Part shown: in pieces, positions 33,601 through 42,126 of the stretch
Numbering within the stretch: position 1 is the first letter of the stretch
Layout: each line of letters starts with the position of its first letter
Made by a program: the position numbers and the translations under genes
The notes under the pieces: generated by a model
What the model was told of the DNA's origin: nothing
The model's input: the letters and a program-made list of their open reading frames with translations, nothing else
Databases searched by the model: none
Source: Leifsonia shinshuensis
GTDB lineage: Bacteria > Actinomycetota > Actinomycetes > Actinomycetales > Microbacteriaceae
Assembly: GCF_013410375.1 (NCBI RefSeq)
Contig: NZ_JACCFL010000001.1
Location: 3,782,001-3,846,000 of the forward strand
Direction of reading: 5' to 3'
Length of the DNA: 64,000 nucleotides

Positions 33601-34980
33601 TTAGCGCCCGGCCGGCTGGAGGGCCGCGACGATCGCCGCCGCGGTCTCGCGCCCGACGCGGATCGCGCCGTCCACGTGCTGGTAGCCCTTGCCCGCCATG
33701 TCGCTGCAGGAGAAGTGGATCGGGCCGACCGGCGTGCGCAGGTCCGCGCCGTAGCGCGCCAGGCCGCCCATGTCGAAGCTCGCGGCGTAGGCGCCGCGGG
33801 TCCACTCCTCGCTGCCCCAGTCGCTCTCGTAGTACACGACGGGGCTCAGCGCCTGGACGCCGTAGTAGTGCGACAGCGACTCGAGGATGCGCGCCTTGCG
33901 CTCCTCCGGGCTCAGCCGGAAGACGTCGTCCGCGGACTCGTCGGAGACGAAGCCGACCAGGGTGCCGCGGGGGTCGCCGTGGTAGCTGTTGTCGTACGCC
34001 TCGTGCACCAGCTCGTACGGGCTGAAGGCGGTGCCGCTGTAGCCGTGGTCGCGCCAGAACGGCGTCTCGTAGACGGCGTGCACCTTGATGACGAAGCCCA
34101 TCGACAGATGCTGGTGCAGCTGCTGCTGGCGGCGCGGCAGCGGCGGCTCGTAGGAGATCCGGCTGATCAGCACCGGCGGCACGGCCAGGATCGCGAACCG
34201 GGCGTGCACCTGGAGGTCGTCGGTGATCGCGGTGACGCCGGAGCCGGTGCCCTCGGCGTCCCAGCGGAGCGTACGCACCGGGGAGTTCAGGTGGACGTCG
34301 TCGCCCAGCCGCTCGGCGAGCAGCAGCGGAACCTGCTGGAGGCCGCCCTTCACCCGCTTGTCGAGGATGAAGTCGGCGTCGACCAGGTTGCTGAAGCTGC
34401 CGGCGCTGGCGGCCATGAGCAGGGCCTGCAGCGCCGAGAACGCGTGCGCGGGCTTGGTGAGCATGGCGCCCGCGATGAACATGCCGATGTTGAGGCGGGC
34501 CTCCTCGTCGTCGGTCTGGGTCTCCAGCCAGCGGCGGAACGAGATCTCGTCCAGCTCCTTCGCCTGCGGGTGCTCCCACGGCCGGTCCGGGTCGATCTCG
34601 GCGACGAGCGCGTCGAGGCGCTCGATCAGGCCGACGATCTCCTGCTCGGTCGCCGGGGCGACGGGGAAGATCTCGCCCTCGAAGGTGCGGCGGGCGCCGT
34701 TCTCGCCGAGGTAGATGTTGATGCCCTCGCGGTAGCGCGAGTAGGTCTCCAGCCCGAGCTCTTCGAGGGTGCCGATCAGGGCGTCCTGGTCGGGCGAGAC
34801 CCACTGGCCGCCGATCTCCAGGGTCGCGCCGTCGATGTCGTCCGTCCAGAGCCGGCCGCCCACGCGGTCGCGGGCCTCCAGCACGGCGACGCTCAGGCCG
34901 GCCTTCGTCAGTTCCGTCGCGGCCGTGAGGCCGGAGGCTCCAGCGCCGACGATGACGACGTCACGTTCGATGCTGTTCAT
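33601..34980 (-). CDS. Flavin monoamine oxidase (putrescine/tyramine oxidase-like)
   Basis: A 459-residue FAD-dependent amine oxidase. The dinucleotide-binding motif VGAGASGLTAATELTKAGLS starts at residue 11, followed by VLEARDRVGGRLWT and LEIGGQWVSPDQ. C-terminal GYQHVDGAIRVGRETAAAI is the typical FAD-contact end. Predicted role: oxidative deamination of a primary amine (putrescine, tyramine or similar) to an aldehyde with H2O2 release. With gabTD elsewhere in the window it could feed putrescine-to-GABA catabolism, but it is not linked to them. ATG 34980 has GGAGGAG 8 nt upstream. Followed by tandem stem-loops. Confidence 0.92.
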   Translation of the reverse strand: MNSIERDVVIVGAGASGLTAATELTKAGLSVAVLEARDRVGGRLWTDDIDGATLEIGGQWVSPDQDALIGTLEELGLETYSRYREGINIYLGENGARRTFEGEIFPVAPATEQEIVGLIERLDALVAEIDPDRPWEHPQAKELDEISFRRWLETQTDDEEARLNIGMFIAGAMLTKPAHAFSALQALLMAASAGSFSNLVDADFILDKRVKGGLQQVPLLLAERLGDDVHLNSPVRTLRWDAEGTGSGVTAITDDLQVHARFAILAVPPVLISRISYEPPLPRRQQQLHQHLSMGFVIKVHAVYETPFWRDHGYSGTAFSPYELVHEAYDNSYHGDPRGTLVGFVSDESADDVFRLSPEERKARILESLSHYYGVQALSPVVYYESDWGSEEWTRGAYAASFDMGGLARYGADLRTPVGPIHFSCSDMAGKGYQHVDGAIRVGRETAAAIVAALQPAGR

Positions 34981-35064
34981 GGCTATCACTCCTCCATCGG
35001 GGTTCACGAGGATGCTAGGCGGGCGTGCGACCCGGAATCATGTACACGGTGTCGAAGGGACTGG

Positions 35065-36183
35065 TCACTCCTCGACGACGTGTACGTTCTGCTGCTGGGC
35101 GCGCAGTTCGGCGGTCGCCGCGCCGGTCATCCGCAGGTAGACGATGAGCCAGCTGAACACCAGGACGCCGGCGACGAGCTCCGCGGCGGTCAGCACGTAG
35201 TAGCCGACGGCGAAGAGCACCAGGACGGCGATGATCGTCGCGAAGAACACGTAGCCGAGCACGAAGAACGACAGCGGCGCGGTGGGCAGCGCGGCGCGCA
35301 CCCAGAAGACGACGAGCGCGAAGACGAGGACCATCCCGACCGCGGACACGTTGTGCAGCAGGATCGAGATGTTCAGCGTGAAGATGCCCACGCACGCGAG
35401 CAGCACGCCGATCAGGATGAGCCCGACGCGCACGCGCACCACCGCGGCCCGCCGCTTCGGGTCGACGATGCCGCGCGCGTCGGTCGCGTACCGGGCGATG
35501 GCGGTCACGATGACGCCCGCCACGATCAGCGTGAGGTTGAAGGTGAGCGAGGAGACGCTCTGCGACATCCCCAGCGCGCTCAGGTGCTTCATCCACCAGT
35601 GCGGGTCGGGCGCGCTGAGCATGGACGCGAGGATGCCGACCACGGCGAACGCCGCCAGCACGGTGGAGAGCCGCATCAGGTCCATCTGGGCCGCGGAGAG
35701 GAACACGGCGTACGCGGTCACGCCGGTGGCGGCGCCCGCGAGCACGGTCGCCGACAGGAAGTAGACGGTGGCGTCCTGGAACCCGTTCGCGAGCACGGCG
35801 CCGAGCACCAGCCAGCCGAGCAGGGCGAGGATTCCGTGGGCGAGCGCGATCGCGAAGGTGTCGAAGATGTCCACACCCGTCGCGCGATGCGGCCGGCCGT
35901 CGGGCGCAGCGGCGATCTGGAACGGGGTCGGGCCCTCCCGGCGCCACAGCCGGCCGACGAAGTACGCGAGGAACGCGACCACACCGGCCGCGATCGCCAC
36001 GAACTGGCCGACCGAGTCCGGGCCGGCGATCGGCAGGCTGCTGCCCCAGAACACGATCAGCGCGACGACGCCCGCGAGGACGAAGGTCGCGGCGCCGACC
36101 ACGATCCCGGCCCCCTCGACGGTGAGCCGGGCAGGCGCGCTGAGGCCGCCGAACGTCGGCAGGACCCGATCCCTGGTGCTCAT
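35065..36183 (-). CDS. Polytopic membrane protein, 372 aa (DUF998-like)
   Basis: About ten membrane helices spread over residues 20-345, for example GIVVGAATFVLAGVVALIVF, FVAIAAGVVAFLAYFVGRLW, LVLFAVGYYVLTAAELVAGV. The segment PDPHWWMKHLSALGMSQSVS resembles DUF998-type proteins, although at 372 residues it is longer than usual and may be a two-part version. Function unknown. ATG 36183 has GGAGG 8 nt upstream. It lies 84 bp upstream of the amine oxidase on the same strand and could be cotranscribed with it, perhaps as a transporter or sensor, which is a guess. Confidence 0.75.
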   Translation of the reverse strand: MSTRDRVLPTFGGLSAPARLTVEGAGIVVGAATFVLAGVVALIVFWGSSLPIAGPDSVGQFVAIAAGVVAFLAYFVGRLWRREGPTPFQIAAAPDGRPHRATGVDIFDTFAIALAHGILALLGWLVLGAVLANGFQDATVYFLSATVLAGAATGVTAYAVFLSAAQMDLMRLSTVLAAFAVVGILASMLSAPDPHWWMKHLSALGMSQSVSSLTFNLTLIVAGVIVTAIARYATDARGIVDPKRRAAVVRVRVGLILIGVLLACVGIFTLNISILLHNVSAVGMVLVFALVVFWVRAALPTAPLSFFVLGYVFFATIIAVLVLFAVGYYVLTAAELVAGVLVFSWLIVYLRMTGAATAELRAQQQNVHVVEE

Positions 36184-36294
36184 CGCGACCACCTCCGCAC
36201 TCCCGCGCGACCAGGCCGGTCGACGTCGCGCACAATGTAACGCCGGGCGCCGCGGCGCGGCTATACGCGTGTCAGCGGAGCTCCTGGCCGCACG

Positions 36295-36349
36295 CATTCG
36301 CGCCGAATGTGGAGAAACGCAACGGGATTCGCGACATTCGTGACGAATC
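36295..36349. repeat. ATTCG-N3-CGAAT pair, copy 1
   Basis: Palindromes ATTCG-CGC-CGAAT (36296-36308) and ATTCG-TGA-CGAAT (36336-36348) start exactly 40 bp apart. A further GATTCG half-site lies between them (36326-36331). On the reverse strand this aligns with the element at 63106-63158, including a shared GCGAAT at offset 16. It lies between the response-regulator stop and the upstream region of the membrane-protein gene. Confidence 0.75.
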
Positions 36350-36378
36350 GCGGCGGGGTGGAGCGCGGCGGTGGGCCC

Positions 36379-36999
36379 TCAGCGCAGCAGGCCGAGGGCG
36401 CGGGCCGCGCTGACGGCGGCGGTGCGGGAGCCGACGTCGAGCTTGGTGAAGATGTGCACCAGGTGCGACTTCACGGTGGCCTCCGTGATGTGGAGGCGGC
36501 CGGCGATGTCGGTGTTGGAGGCGCCGGCCGCGACGAGCTCCAGCACCTCCAGCTCGCGCGCGGACAGGCTGGTCAGCGGCGCGCGCATCCGGGCCATGAG
36601 CCGGCCGGCGATGACCGGCGCGAGCGCGCTCTCGCCCGCCGCCGCCGCCCGCACGGCGGCGACCAGCTCGTCCGGCGGGGCGTCCTTCAGCAGGTAGCCG
36701 CTGGCCCCCGCCTCGATGGCGTTGAGGATGTCCGCGTCGGTGTCGTAGTTGGTCAGCACGAGCACGTGCGGCGGGTCGTCCAGCGCGCGGATGCGGCGCG
36801 TCGCCTCGGCGCCGCGCGGGCCGTCGGCGAACTGGAGGTCCATCAGCACCAGGTCGGGCGCGAGCTGGTCCGCGAGCACGACGGCATCGTCGGCGGTCGC
36901 CGCCTCGCGGATAACCTCCAGGTCGTCCTCCGCGTCCAGCAGCGCGCGGATGCCGGCGCGGACCACCGGGTGGTCGTCGGCGATGACGATGCGGATCAT
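36379..36999 (-). CDS. NarL/LuxR-type response regulator
   Basis: A 206-residue two-component regulator. The receiver domain (1-120) has acidic pocket DD (8-9), phospho-acceptor Asp54 in LVLMDLQFADG and Lys in YLLKDAPPDEL (about 105). A LuxR-type helix-turn-helix (about 142-200) follows: LSARELEVLELVAAGASNTD and ITEATVKSHLVHIFTKLDVG. ATG 36999 overlaps the histidine-kinase stop (ATGA), so kinase and regulator are coupled. Likely target: the FtsX-type ABC transporter divergent from the kinase at 38339. Confidence 0.95.
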   Translation of the reverse strand: MIRIVIADDHPVVRAGIRALLDAEDDLEVIREAATADDAVVLADQLAPDLVLMDLQFADGPRGAEATRRIRALDDPPHVLVLTNYDTDADILNAIEAGASGYLLKDAPPDELVAAVRAAAAGESALAPVIAGRLMARMRAPLTSLSARELEVLELVAAGASNTDIAGRLHITEATVKSHLVHIFTKLDVGSRTAAVSAARALGLLR

Positions 37000-38186
37000 G
37001 CGTCGCTCCCTGCTCGTGTCGTGGGCACGGTCACCGTCAGCCGGGTGCCGCGCCCCGGCGCGCTGTCGACCTCGAGCGTCCCGTCGAGCTGGGCGACGCG
37101 CTCGGCGATCGCGCGGAGGCCGAACGAGTCGGCGCCGCGCGGACCGGTGGCGACCGCCGCGGGGTCGAACCCGGCGCCGTCGTCGGCGATCACCAGCACG
37201 GTCGAGCCGCCGTCCGCGCGCACGGTGAGCGATGCCCGGCCGGCGTTCGCGTGCTGCCGGACGTTCGCGATCGCGCCCTGGGCGATCCGCAGCAGCGCCG
37301 TCTGCAGGTCCATCGGCAGGTCGAGCGACGGCGGCGCGTCGACCTCGACCCGGAGGCCTCCCGGCGTGGACTGGGCCTCCCCCAGCCGGCGCAGCGCTTC
37401 GCCGAGGCCGGCGTCGAGCGCCGGCGGGGTCAGCTCCCGGATGAAGGCGCGCGTCTCGGCCAGGCTCTCGGCGGCGGTCTGGCGCGCCAGACGGACGTGC
37501 TCGATGCCCGGCCGGTCCGGGTCGGCCCGCTCGGCCGCGTGCAGGAGCATCTGGATGCTGGACAGGCCCTGCGCGACGGTGTCGTGGATCTCGCGGGCGA
37601 GCCGCGCCCGCTCGGCGAGGGCGCCCTGCTCCCGCTCGGTCTCGGCGAGGCGGTCTCGGGTGGAGAGCAGCTCGGCGAGGATCGCCTCCCGCTCCGCCGC
37701 CTCCTGGGCGAGGGCGCGGTAGCCGAGGCCGAGCAGGATGGCGACCCCCGCTCCGATCAGCGGCCCGATGACCGCGGCGACGGAGAAGCCCTGGTGGAGG
37801 CCGAGCGCGAGGATCGCGACGACCGTCGTGAGGACGACGGCGACCGGACCGACCCGGTGCGGGAGCAGGTGCAGGAAGAGGAAGAACAGCGGGAACGACA
37901 GGTACGCGGCCTCCGGCACGAGGATCACCAGGCCGACCCAGATCAGCGCCAGCGCTGTCACCCAGACGGTCGCCGCCGCGCGGCGCCTGCCCTCCGGCAC
38001 GCGCCGGACGAACACGCTCGACACGTAGACCGCGGCGAACAGCACGACGAGCACGAGGCCGGCGACCGCGGCGGGAGGCGGCAGCGCCGGCAACCGCACG
38101 GCCACCAGCACGAGCAGGCCCGCGATGAGAACGTGCAGCCCGACGCGCAGCCCGACGAAGACCGGGGTGAGGGCGCTGTGGGACAT
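36996..38186 (-). CDS. Membrane sensor histidine kinase (NarL-partner type)
   Basis: A 396-residue kinase. About five or six helices fill residues 10-160 with very short loops, so the sensing part is inside the membrane. A coiled coil (162-195) leads to the HisKA_3 dimerisation domain with His201 in LAREIHDTVAQGLSS. The HATPase domain (about 285-390) carries the N box RIAQGAIANVRQHANAGRA and DDGAGFDPAAV. This layout resembles LiaS/DesK-type sensors of membrane or antibiotic stress. ATG 38186 is taken as start. It is divergent from an ABC permease/ATPase pair across 152 bp, a common sensor-plus-exporter arrangement. Confidence 0.93.
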   Translation of the reverse strand: MSHSALTPVFVGLRVGLHVLIAGLLVLVAVRLPALPPPAAVAGLVLVVLFAAVYVSSVFVRRVPEGRRRAAATVWVTALALIWVGLVILVPEAAYLSFPLFFLFLHLLPHRVGPVAVVLTTVVAILALGLHQGFSVAAVIGPLIGAGVAILLGLGYRALAQEAAEREAILAELLSTRDRLAETEREQGALAERARLAREIHDTVAQGLSSIQMLLHAAERADPDRPGIEHVRLARQTAAESLAETRAFIRELTPPALDAGLGEALRRLGEAQSTPGGLRVEVDAPPSLDLPMDLQTALLRIAQGAIANVRQHANAGRASLTVRADGGSTVLVIADDGAGFDPAAVATGPRGADSFGLRAIAERVAQLDGTLEVDSAPGRGTRLTVTVPTTRAGSDA

Positions 38187-38338
38187 GACACGCCCAGCCT
38201 ACGGAGGGAGGCCCCCGCGCGGCATCAATGGAAAGTCGGAGAACAGGTTCGACCGCATCGACGATGTGACGCGCGGGCGATGAGCGAAGGCTGGAGGGAC
38301 ACGGGCGGAACCGTTCCGGCCCGCAGAAAGGACTCCTC

Positions 38339-39424
38339 GTGTTCGTCGCCTGGCGCGACCTCCGGCACGCTCGCGGCCGGTTCATCCTCATCGGCGGCGT
38401 CGTCGCCCTCATCACCGTGCTGGTCGGCTTCCTCGCCGGCCTCACCGGCGGCCTCGCCGCCCAGAACGTGTCCGCCGTGCTCGGCCTCCCCGGCGACCAG
38501 CTCGTGCTGCAGAAGCCTGCCGGGGGCGCTGCGAGCTTCAGCGAGTCGTCGCTGTCCCCCTCCGCCGTCGCGGCCTGGCGGCAGGCCGACGGCGTGAGCG
38601 CCGTGGTCCCGGTCGGGATCGCGCAGTCGCGGGCGACGCAGGACGGCACCTCGGCCGGCGTGGCCCTGTTCGGCCTCCCCGCCGACGCGGGCGCGACCGG
38701 CGCGACCGACCTCACCCGCCTCGCCCCCTCCGGCGACGCCGAGGTCGGGCTGTCCGCCGGCGCCGCCAAGGAGCTGCACGCCGCCGCGGGCGACACCGTC
38801 TCGATCCTCGGCGCGGACTACCGCGTCGCGCTCGTCGGCGGCGATGCCTGGTACAGCCACACGCCGGTGATCGCACTGACCCCTGACGCCTGGGCGGCCG
38901 CCGACAAGCGCATGGGCGGCAACGGCGAGCCGACCGTCCTCGCGGTGTCCGGCAGCCCGGACTGGTCCGCGGTCGCCGGCCGGACCGGGACCTCCGCCCA
39001 GCCCACGCTCCTCAGCCTGAGCGCACTGGAGACGTTCAAGAGCGAGATCGGCTCGCTCGGCCTGATGGTCGCCATGCTGTTCGGCATCTCGGCCCTGGTC
39101 GTCGGCGCCTTCTTCACGGTGTGGACGATGCAGCGCTCCGGCGACATCGCCGTCCTCAAGGCGCTCGGCGCGACGCAGCGGTCCCTCGTCGCGGACGCGC
39201 TCGGGCAGGCCCTCGTCGTGCTCGTCGCCGGGATCGGCGCGGGGATGCTCGTCGTCCTCGGCCTCGGCGCCCTCGCCTCCGGCGCGCTGCCGTTCCTCGT
39301 CGCGCCGCTCACCACCGTGGTGCCGGCCGCCGCGATGACCCTGCTGGGTCTCGCCGGAGCGGCCTTCGCCCTCCGCACCGTCACCTCCGCCGACCCCCTC
39401 ACCGCACTCGGGAGCAACCGATGA
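38339..39424 (+). CDS. FtsX-like ABC transporter permease, 361 aa
   Basis: A MacB/DevC-type permease. The N-terminal helix (about 15-37) follows FVAWRDLRHARGRFILIGGV. A periplasmic-type domain covers about 45-225. Three helices in the last 130 residues include the coupling segment IAVLKALGATQRSLVADALG. GTG 38339 has AAAGGA 6 nt upstream. Its stop overlaps the ATPase ATG (ATGA). Together they form a complete transporter of the type that exports peptides, glycolipids or siderophores, or gives resistance. The divergent two-component system probably controls it. Confidence 0.92.
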   Translation: MFVAWRDLRHARGRFILIGGVVALITVLVGFLAGLTGGLAAQNVSAVLGLPGDQLVLQKPAGGAASFSESSLSPSAVAAWRQADGVSAVVPVGIAQSRATQDGTSAGVALFGLPADAGATGATDLTRLAPSGDAEVGLSAGAAKELHAAAGDTVSILGADYRVALVGGDAWYSHTPVIALTPDAWAAADKRMGGNGEPTVLAVSGSPDWSAVAGRTGTSAQPTLLSLSALETFKSEIGSLGLMVAMLFGISALVVGAFFTVWTMQRSGDIAVLKALGATQRSLVADALGQALVVLVAGIGAGMLVVLGLGALASGALPFLVAPLTTVVPAAAMTLLGLAGAAFALRTVTSADPLTALGSNR

Positions 39425-40149
39425 TCACCCTCGACGACGTCACCCTCACCTTCCCCGACGGATCCTCCCGTGTCACCGCGGTCGACCACGTCACCCTGAC
39501 CGGCCGCGCGGGCGTGGTCACCGGCATCACCGGGCCGTCCGGCTCCGGCAAGTCCAGCATCCTCGCCCTCGCCGCCACCCTGATCCGCCCCGACTCCGGC
39601 CGCGTGCTGATCGGCGGGGAGGACGCGGCCGCCCTGAGCGCGGACGCGGCGACCAGCCTGCGCCGCGAACGGATCGGGATCGTGTTCCAGCAGTCCAACC
39701 TGCTCGCCTCGCTGACCGCCCGCGAGCAGCTGCAGGTGATGGGCGAACTGGGCGGCTCGCACCGGAAGGCGGCGCGGGCGCAGGTGCGGGAGCGGGTGGA
39801 CGAGCTGCTCGACGCGGTCGGCCTGAGCGCCCACGCCGACAAGCGGCCGGCCCAGCTCTCCGGCGGCCAGCGCCAGCGCGTCGCCCTCGCCCGGGCGCTC
39901 GTCCGCAGCCCGCAGGTGCTGCTGGTGGACGAGCCGACCAGCGCGCTCGACCAGGAGAGCGGCGCGGCCGTGATGGAGCTCATCGCCCGGCTCACGCACG
40001 AGCGCGGCACCGCCACGCTGCTGGTCACGCACGACCTCGTCCACTCGCCCGCGCTCGACGAGCTGGTGACGGTGGTCGACGGGAGGGTGACCGGGGTGGC
40101 CGCGACGACGGGAACCATCGACGGTCCGGTGAAGTCCGCCGTCGTCTAG
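39421..40149 (+). CDS. ABC transporter ATP-binding protein (MacB/LolD type)
   Basis: A 242-residue ATPase with Walker A GPSGSGKSS (38-46), Q-loop VFQQSN (89-94), signature LSGGQRQRV (147-155), Walker B VLLVDEPTSALD (167-178) and H-loop THD. It is the motor for the FtsX-type permease upstream, with which it overlaps by four bases. The cytoplasmic subunit lies 17 bp from the convergent leuA stop, with no obvious terminator between them. Confidence 0.95.
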   Translation: MITLDDVTLTFPDGSSRVTAVDHVTLTGRAGVVTGITGPSGSGKSSILALAATLIRPDSGRVLIGGEDAAALSADAATSLRRERIGIVFQQSNLLASLTAREQLQVMGELGGSHRKAARAQVRERVDELLDAVGLSAHADKRPAQLSGGQRQRVALARALVRSPQVLLVDEPTSALDQESGAAVMELIARLTHERGTATLLVTHDLVHSPALDELVTVVDGRVTGVAATTGTIDGPVKSAVV

Positions 40150-40166
40150 CGCGGTGCGGTGCGCGA

Positions 40167-41945
40167 TCACTGTGTCGTGGATGCGGCTGCACGGAGGACC
40201 GCTTCGAGGGTCGCGGCGAGCACGGAGCGGTCGGTTCCTGCAGCCCATCGGGTGTCGCGGCCGTCGCGGTACTCGATGAGCGTGAGGGCGTCGGTGCCGG
40301 CGCCGGCGCCGATGCTGGTCTGATGCAAGCTGACGATCTCGATGCGGATGCCGTGCTGTGCGAGGGCGTGGGCGAGCGCTTCCACCGGGCCGATGCCTTC
40401 GTGGACGCTGCGGCGCTCGGCACCGTCGATGCGGAGCGTGATCGTCGTCGCCGTGTCTGTGGTGTCGAATGCGTGCAGCGCGGGTGCGTCGGGCTCGTCC
40501 GGCTGCGCCAGATACGCCTCGCGGAAGATCTCCCAGAGCTCGGCGGCCGTGGCCTCGCCGCCGCTGGCGTCCGTGTGCCGCTGGACATGCCGGGCGAAGT
40601 CGATCTGGAGTCGGCGCGGCAGCTCGATGCCGTACTCGTTCTCCAGCAGGTAGGCGATTCCGCCTTTGCCGGACTGCGAGTTCACGCGGATCACGGCGTC
40701 GTAGCTGCGCCCGAGGTCGGCGGGATCGATCGGGAGGTACGGTACTCGCCACTCGATCTCGGCCTCGGCGCGGCCTTCGGCTGCGGCACGCGCGCGGTGC
40801 TCGGCGAAGCCCTTCTTGATCGCGTCCTGATGGGTGCCGCTGAACGCCGTGTGCACGAGATCGCCCACGTAGGGGTGGCGCGGGTGGATCTCGATGCGGT
40901 TGCAGTATTCGACCGTGCGGCGGATCTCGTCGATGTCGGAGAAGTCGATCATCGGGTCGATGCCCTGGGCGTGCAGGTTGAGGGCGAGCGTCGCGATGTC
41001 CACGTTCCCGGTGCGCTCCCCGTTCCCGAACACGCACCCTTCAATGCGCTGAGCTCCTGCGAGCACGGCGAGCTCGGCGCAGGCGATGCCGGTGCCGCGG
41101 TCGTTGTGGGGGTGGACGGACAGGATCACGGCCTCGCGCCGGGCGAGGTTCTTGTGCATGTACTCGATCTGGTCGGCATAGACGTTCGGGGTCGCGATCT
41201 CGACCGTCGCGGGGAGGTTCAGGATGACGGGCCGCTCGGGTGTCGCGTCCCAGAGCCCGGTCATCGCATCGCACACCTCCAGCACGTAGTCCGGCTCGGT
41301 GAGGTTGAAGACCTCCGGAGAGAACTCGAAGCGCACGTTCGGCAGGTCCCCCGCGAACTCCAGCACGTCGCGGCCGCCCGCGAGGATCAGCTCTTTCAGC
41401 GCCGCGCGGTCGTGGCCGAGCACCACGTCGCGCCACGTCGGCGCGGTCGCGGTGTACAGGTGGATGACGACGTCGTTGCGGATGCCGCGGATCGACTCGA
41501 CGGTGCGCTCGATCAGGTCACGGCGGGCCGGGGTGAAGACGACGATCGTCACGTCGTCCGGCGCGATGCCGGTCTCGGCGATCAGGCGCACGAAGTCATA
41601 GTCGGTCTGCGACGCGGAGGGGTAGCCGACCTCGATCTCCGTGTAGCCCATCCGGACCATCAGCTCGAAGAAGCGCCGCTTGCGCTCGGGGTCCATCGGC
41701 TCGGCGAGCGCCTGGTTGCCGTCCCGCAGATCGACCGGCACCCACAGCGGTGCTGCGGTGAAGCGCTTCGTCGGCCATTCGCGCTCGGTCAGGGGCACCT
41801 CGACGCGGGAGTAGACGTCGCGGTACCGGTGCGAGGGCATCTGCGAACGACGCTGACGATTCCACGCGGGCACATCGGCGGGAATCGGGCCGGACGGGGT
41901 GGAGAGGCGAGAGAACGTGTTCGTGTTCGTTTTCGTGTTGTGCAC
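40167..41945 (-). CDS. leuA: 2-isopropylmalate synthase
   Basis: A 592-residue leuA type 2 enzyme that condenses acetyl-CoA with 2-oxoisovalerate, the first committed step of leucine synthesis. The catalytic (beta/alpha)8 domain has [20 protein letters not shown] (about 73-92), the metal motif [20 protein letters not shown] and [20 protein letters not shown]. The C-terminal leucine-binding regulatory domain starts near residue 470. GTG 41945 has AAGGA 4 nt upstream. A short leucine-rich leader peptide and competing stem-loops lie directly upstream (41974-42061), so expression is probably controlled by ribosome-mediated attenuation in addition to feedback inhibition. Confidence 0.96.
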   Translation of the reverse strand: MHNTKTNTNTFSRLSTPSGPIPADVPAWNRQRRSQMPSHRYRDVYSRVEVPLTEREWPTKRFTAAPLWVPVDLRDGNQALAEPMDPERKRRFFELMVRMGYTEIEVGYPSASQTDYDFVRLIAETGIAPDDVTIVVFTPARRDLIERTVESIRGIRNDVVIHLYTATAPTWRDVVLGHDRAALKELILAGGRDVLEFAGDLPNVRFEFSPEVFNLTEPDYVLEVCDAMTGLWDATPERPVILNLPATVEIATPNVYADQIEYMHKNLARREAVILSVHPHNDRGTGIACAELAVLAGAQRIEGCVFGNGERTGNVDIATLALNLHAQGIDPMIDFSDIDEIRRTVEYCNRIEIHPRHPYVGDLVHTAFSGTHQDAIKKGFAEHRARAAAEGRAEAEIEWRVPYLPIDPADLGRSYDAVIRVNSQSGKGGIAYLLENEYGIELPRRLQIDFARHVQRHTDASGGEATAAELWEIFREAYLAQPDEPDAPALHAFDTTDTATTITLRIDGAERRSVHEGIGPVEALAHALAQHGIRIEIVSLHQTSIGAGAGTDALTLIEYRDGRDTRWAAGTDRSVLAATLEAVLRAAASTTQ

Positions 41946-41973
41946 AGGGTCCTTCTTCGGTCGGATGAGAGAG

Positions 41974-42014
41974 GGACCGGCGCGCGTTTCGGCTCCGCGT
42001 CGGGGAGCCGGTCC
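41974..42014 (-). promoter_or_regulatory. leuA attenuator: mutually exclusive stem-loops
   Basis: Stem 1 pairs CGGCTCC (41990-41996) with GGAGCCG (42004-42010). Stem 2 pairs GGACCGGC (41974-41981) with GCCGGTCC (42007-42014). They share 42007-42010 and cannot coexist. In minus-strand RNA, stem 2 is followed by CCUCUCUCAU, so it is terminator-like. It lies between the leader-peptide stop and the leuA ribosome site. Confidence 0.7.
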
Positions 42015-42016
42015 GG

Positions 42017-42061
42017 CTATGCCCCGCCGCGGCGGCTAAGAAGGAGCTCGAAGGAGCGCAT
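42017..42061 (-). CDS. leuL: Leucine leader peptide of leuA (14 aa)
   Basis: A 14-residue reading frame, [14 protein letters not shown], with three consecutive Leu codons (CTC CTT CTT) followed by two Arg codons. It stops 3 nt before the outer attenuator stem. TAGCCT lies 7 nt before its ATG (42069-42074), so the transcript probably starts at the leader ATG. Ribosome stalling at the Leu codons when charged tRNA-Leu is scarce would favour the non-terminating fold. This is the arrangement known for leu/ilv leaders; the symbol follows that usage. Confidence 0.75.
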   Translation of the reverse strand: MRSFELLLSRRGGA

Positions 42062-42073
42062 GGCCAGCAGGCT

Positions 42074-42109
42074 ACCACAACTCCTCAGACAAGTAGAGGA
42101 GTCGGTGGT
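42074..42109. promoter_or_regulatory. Large dyad in the leuA-gntR divergent promoter
   Basis: ACTCCTC (42080-42086) and GAGGAGT (42096-42102) are perfect arms around 9 nt. They are flanked outside by ACCAC (42074-42078) and GTGGT (42105-42109). The dyad lies between the divergent leader/leuA and gntR starts and upstream of both -10 boxes, so it is a candidate operator for the GntR regulator. Confidence 0.6.
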
Positions 42110-42126
42110 TCTGGGATGATGGGCTG

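Noticed and set aside
36295-36349. Possible Zur or other known metal box
   Set aside because: ATTCG-N3-CGAAT does not match Zur, Fur or IdeR consensus sequences that I know, and no metal gene is adjacent.
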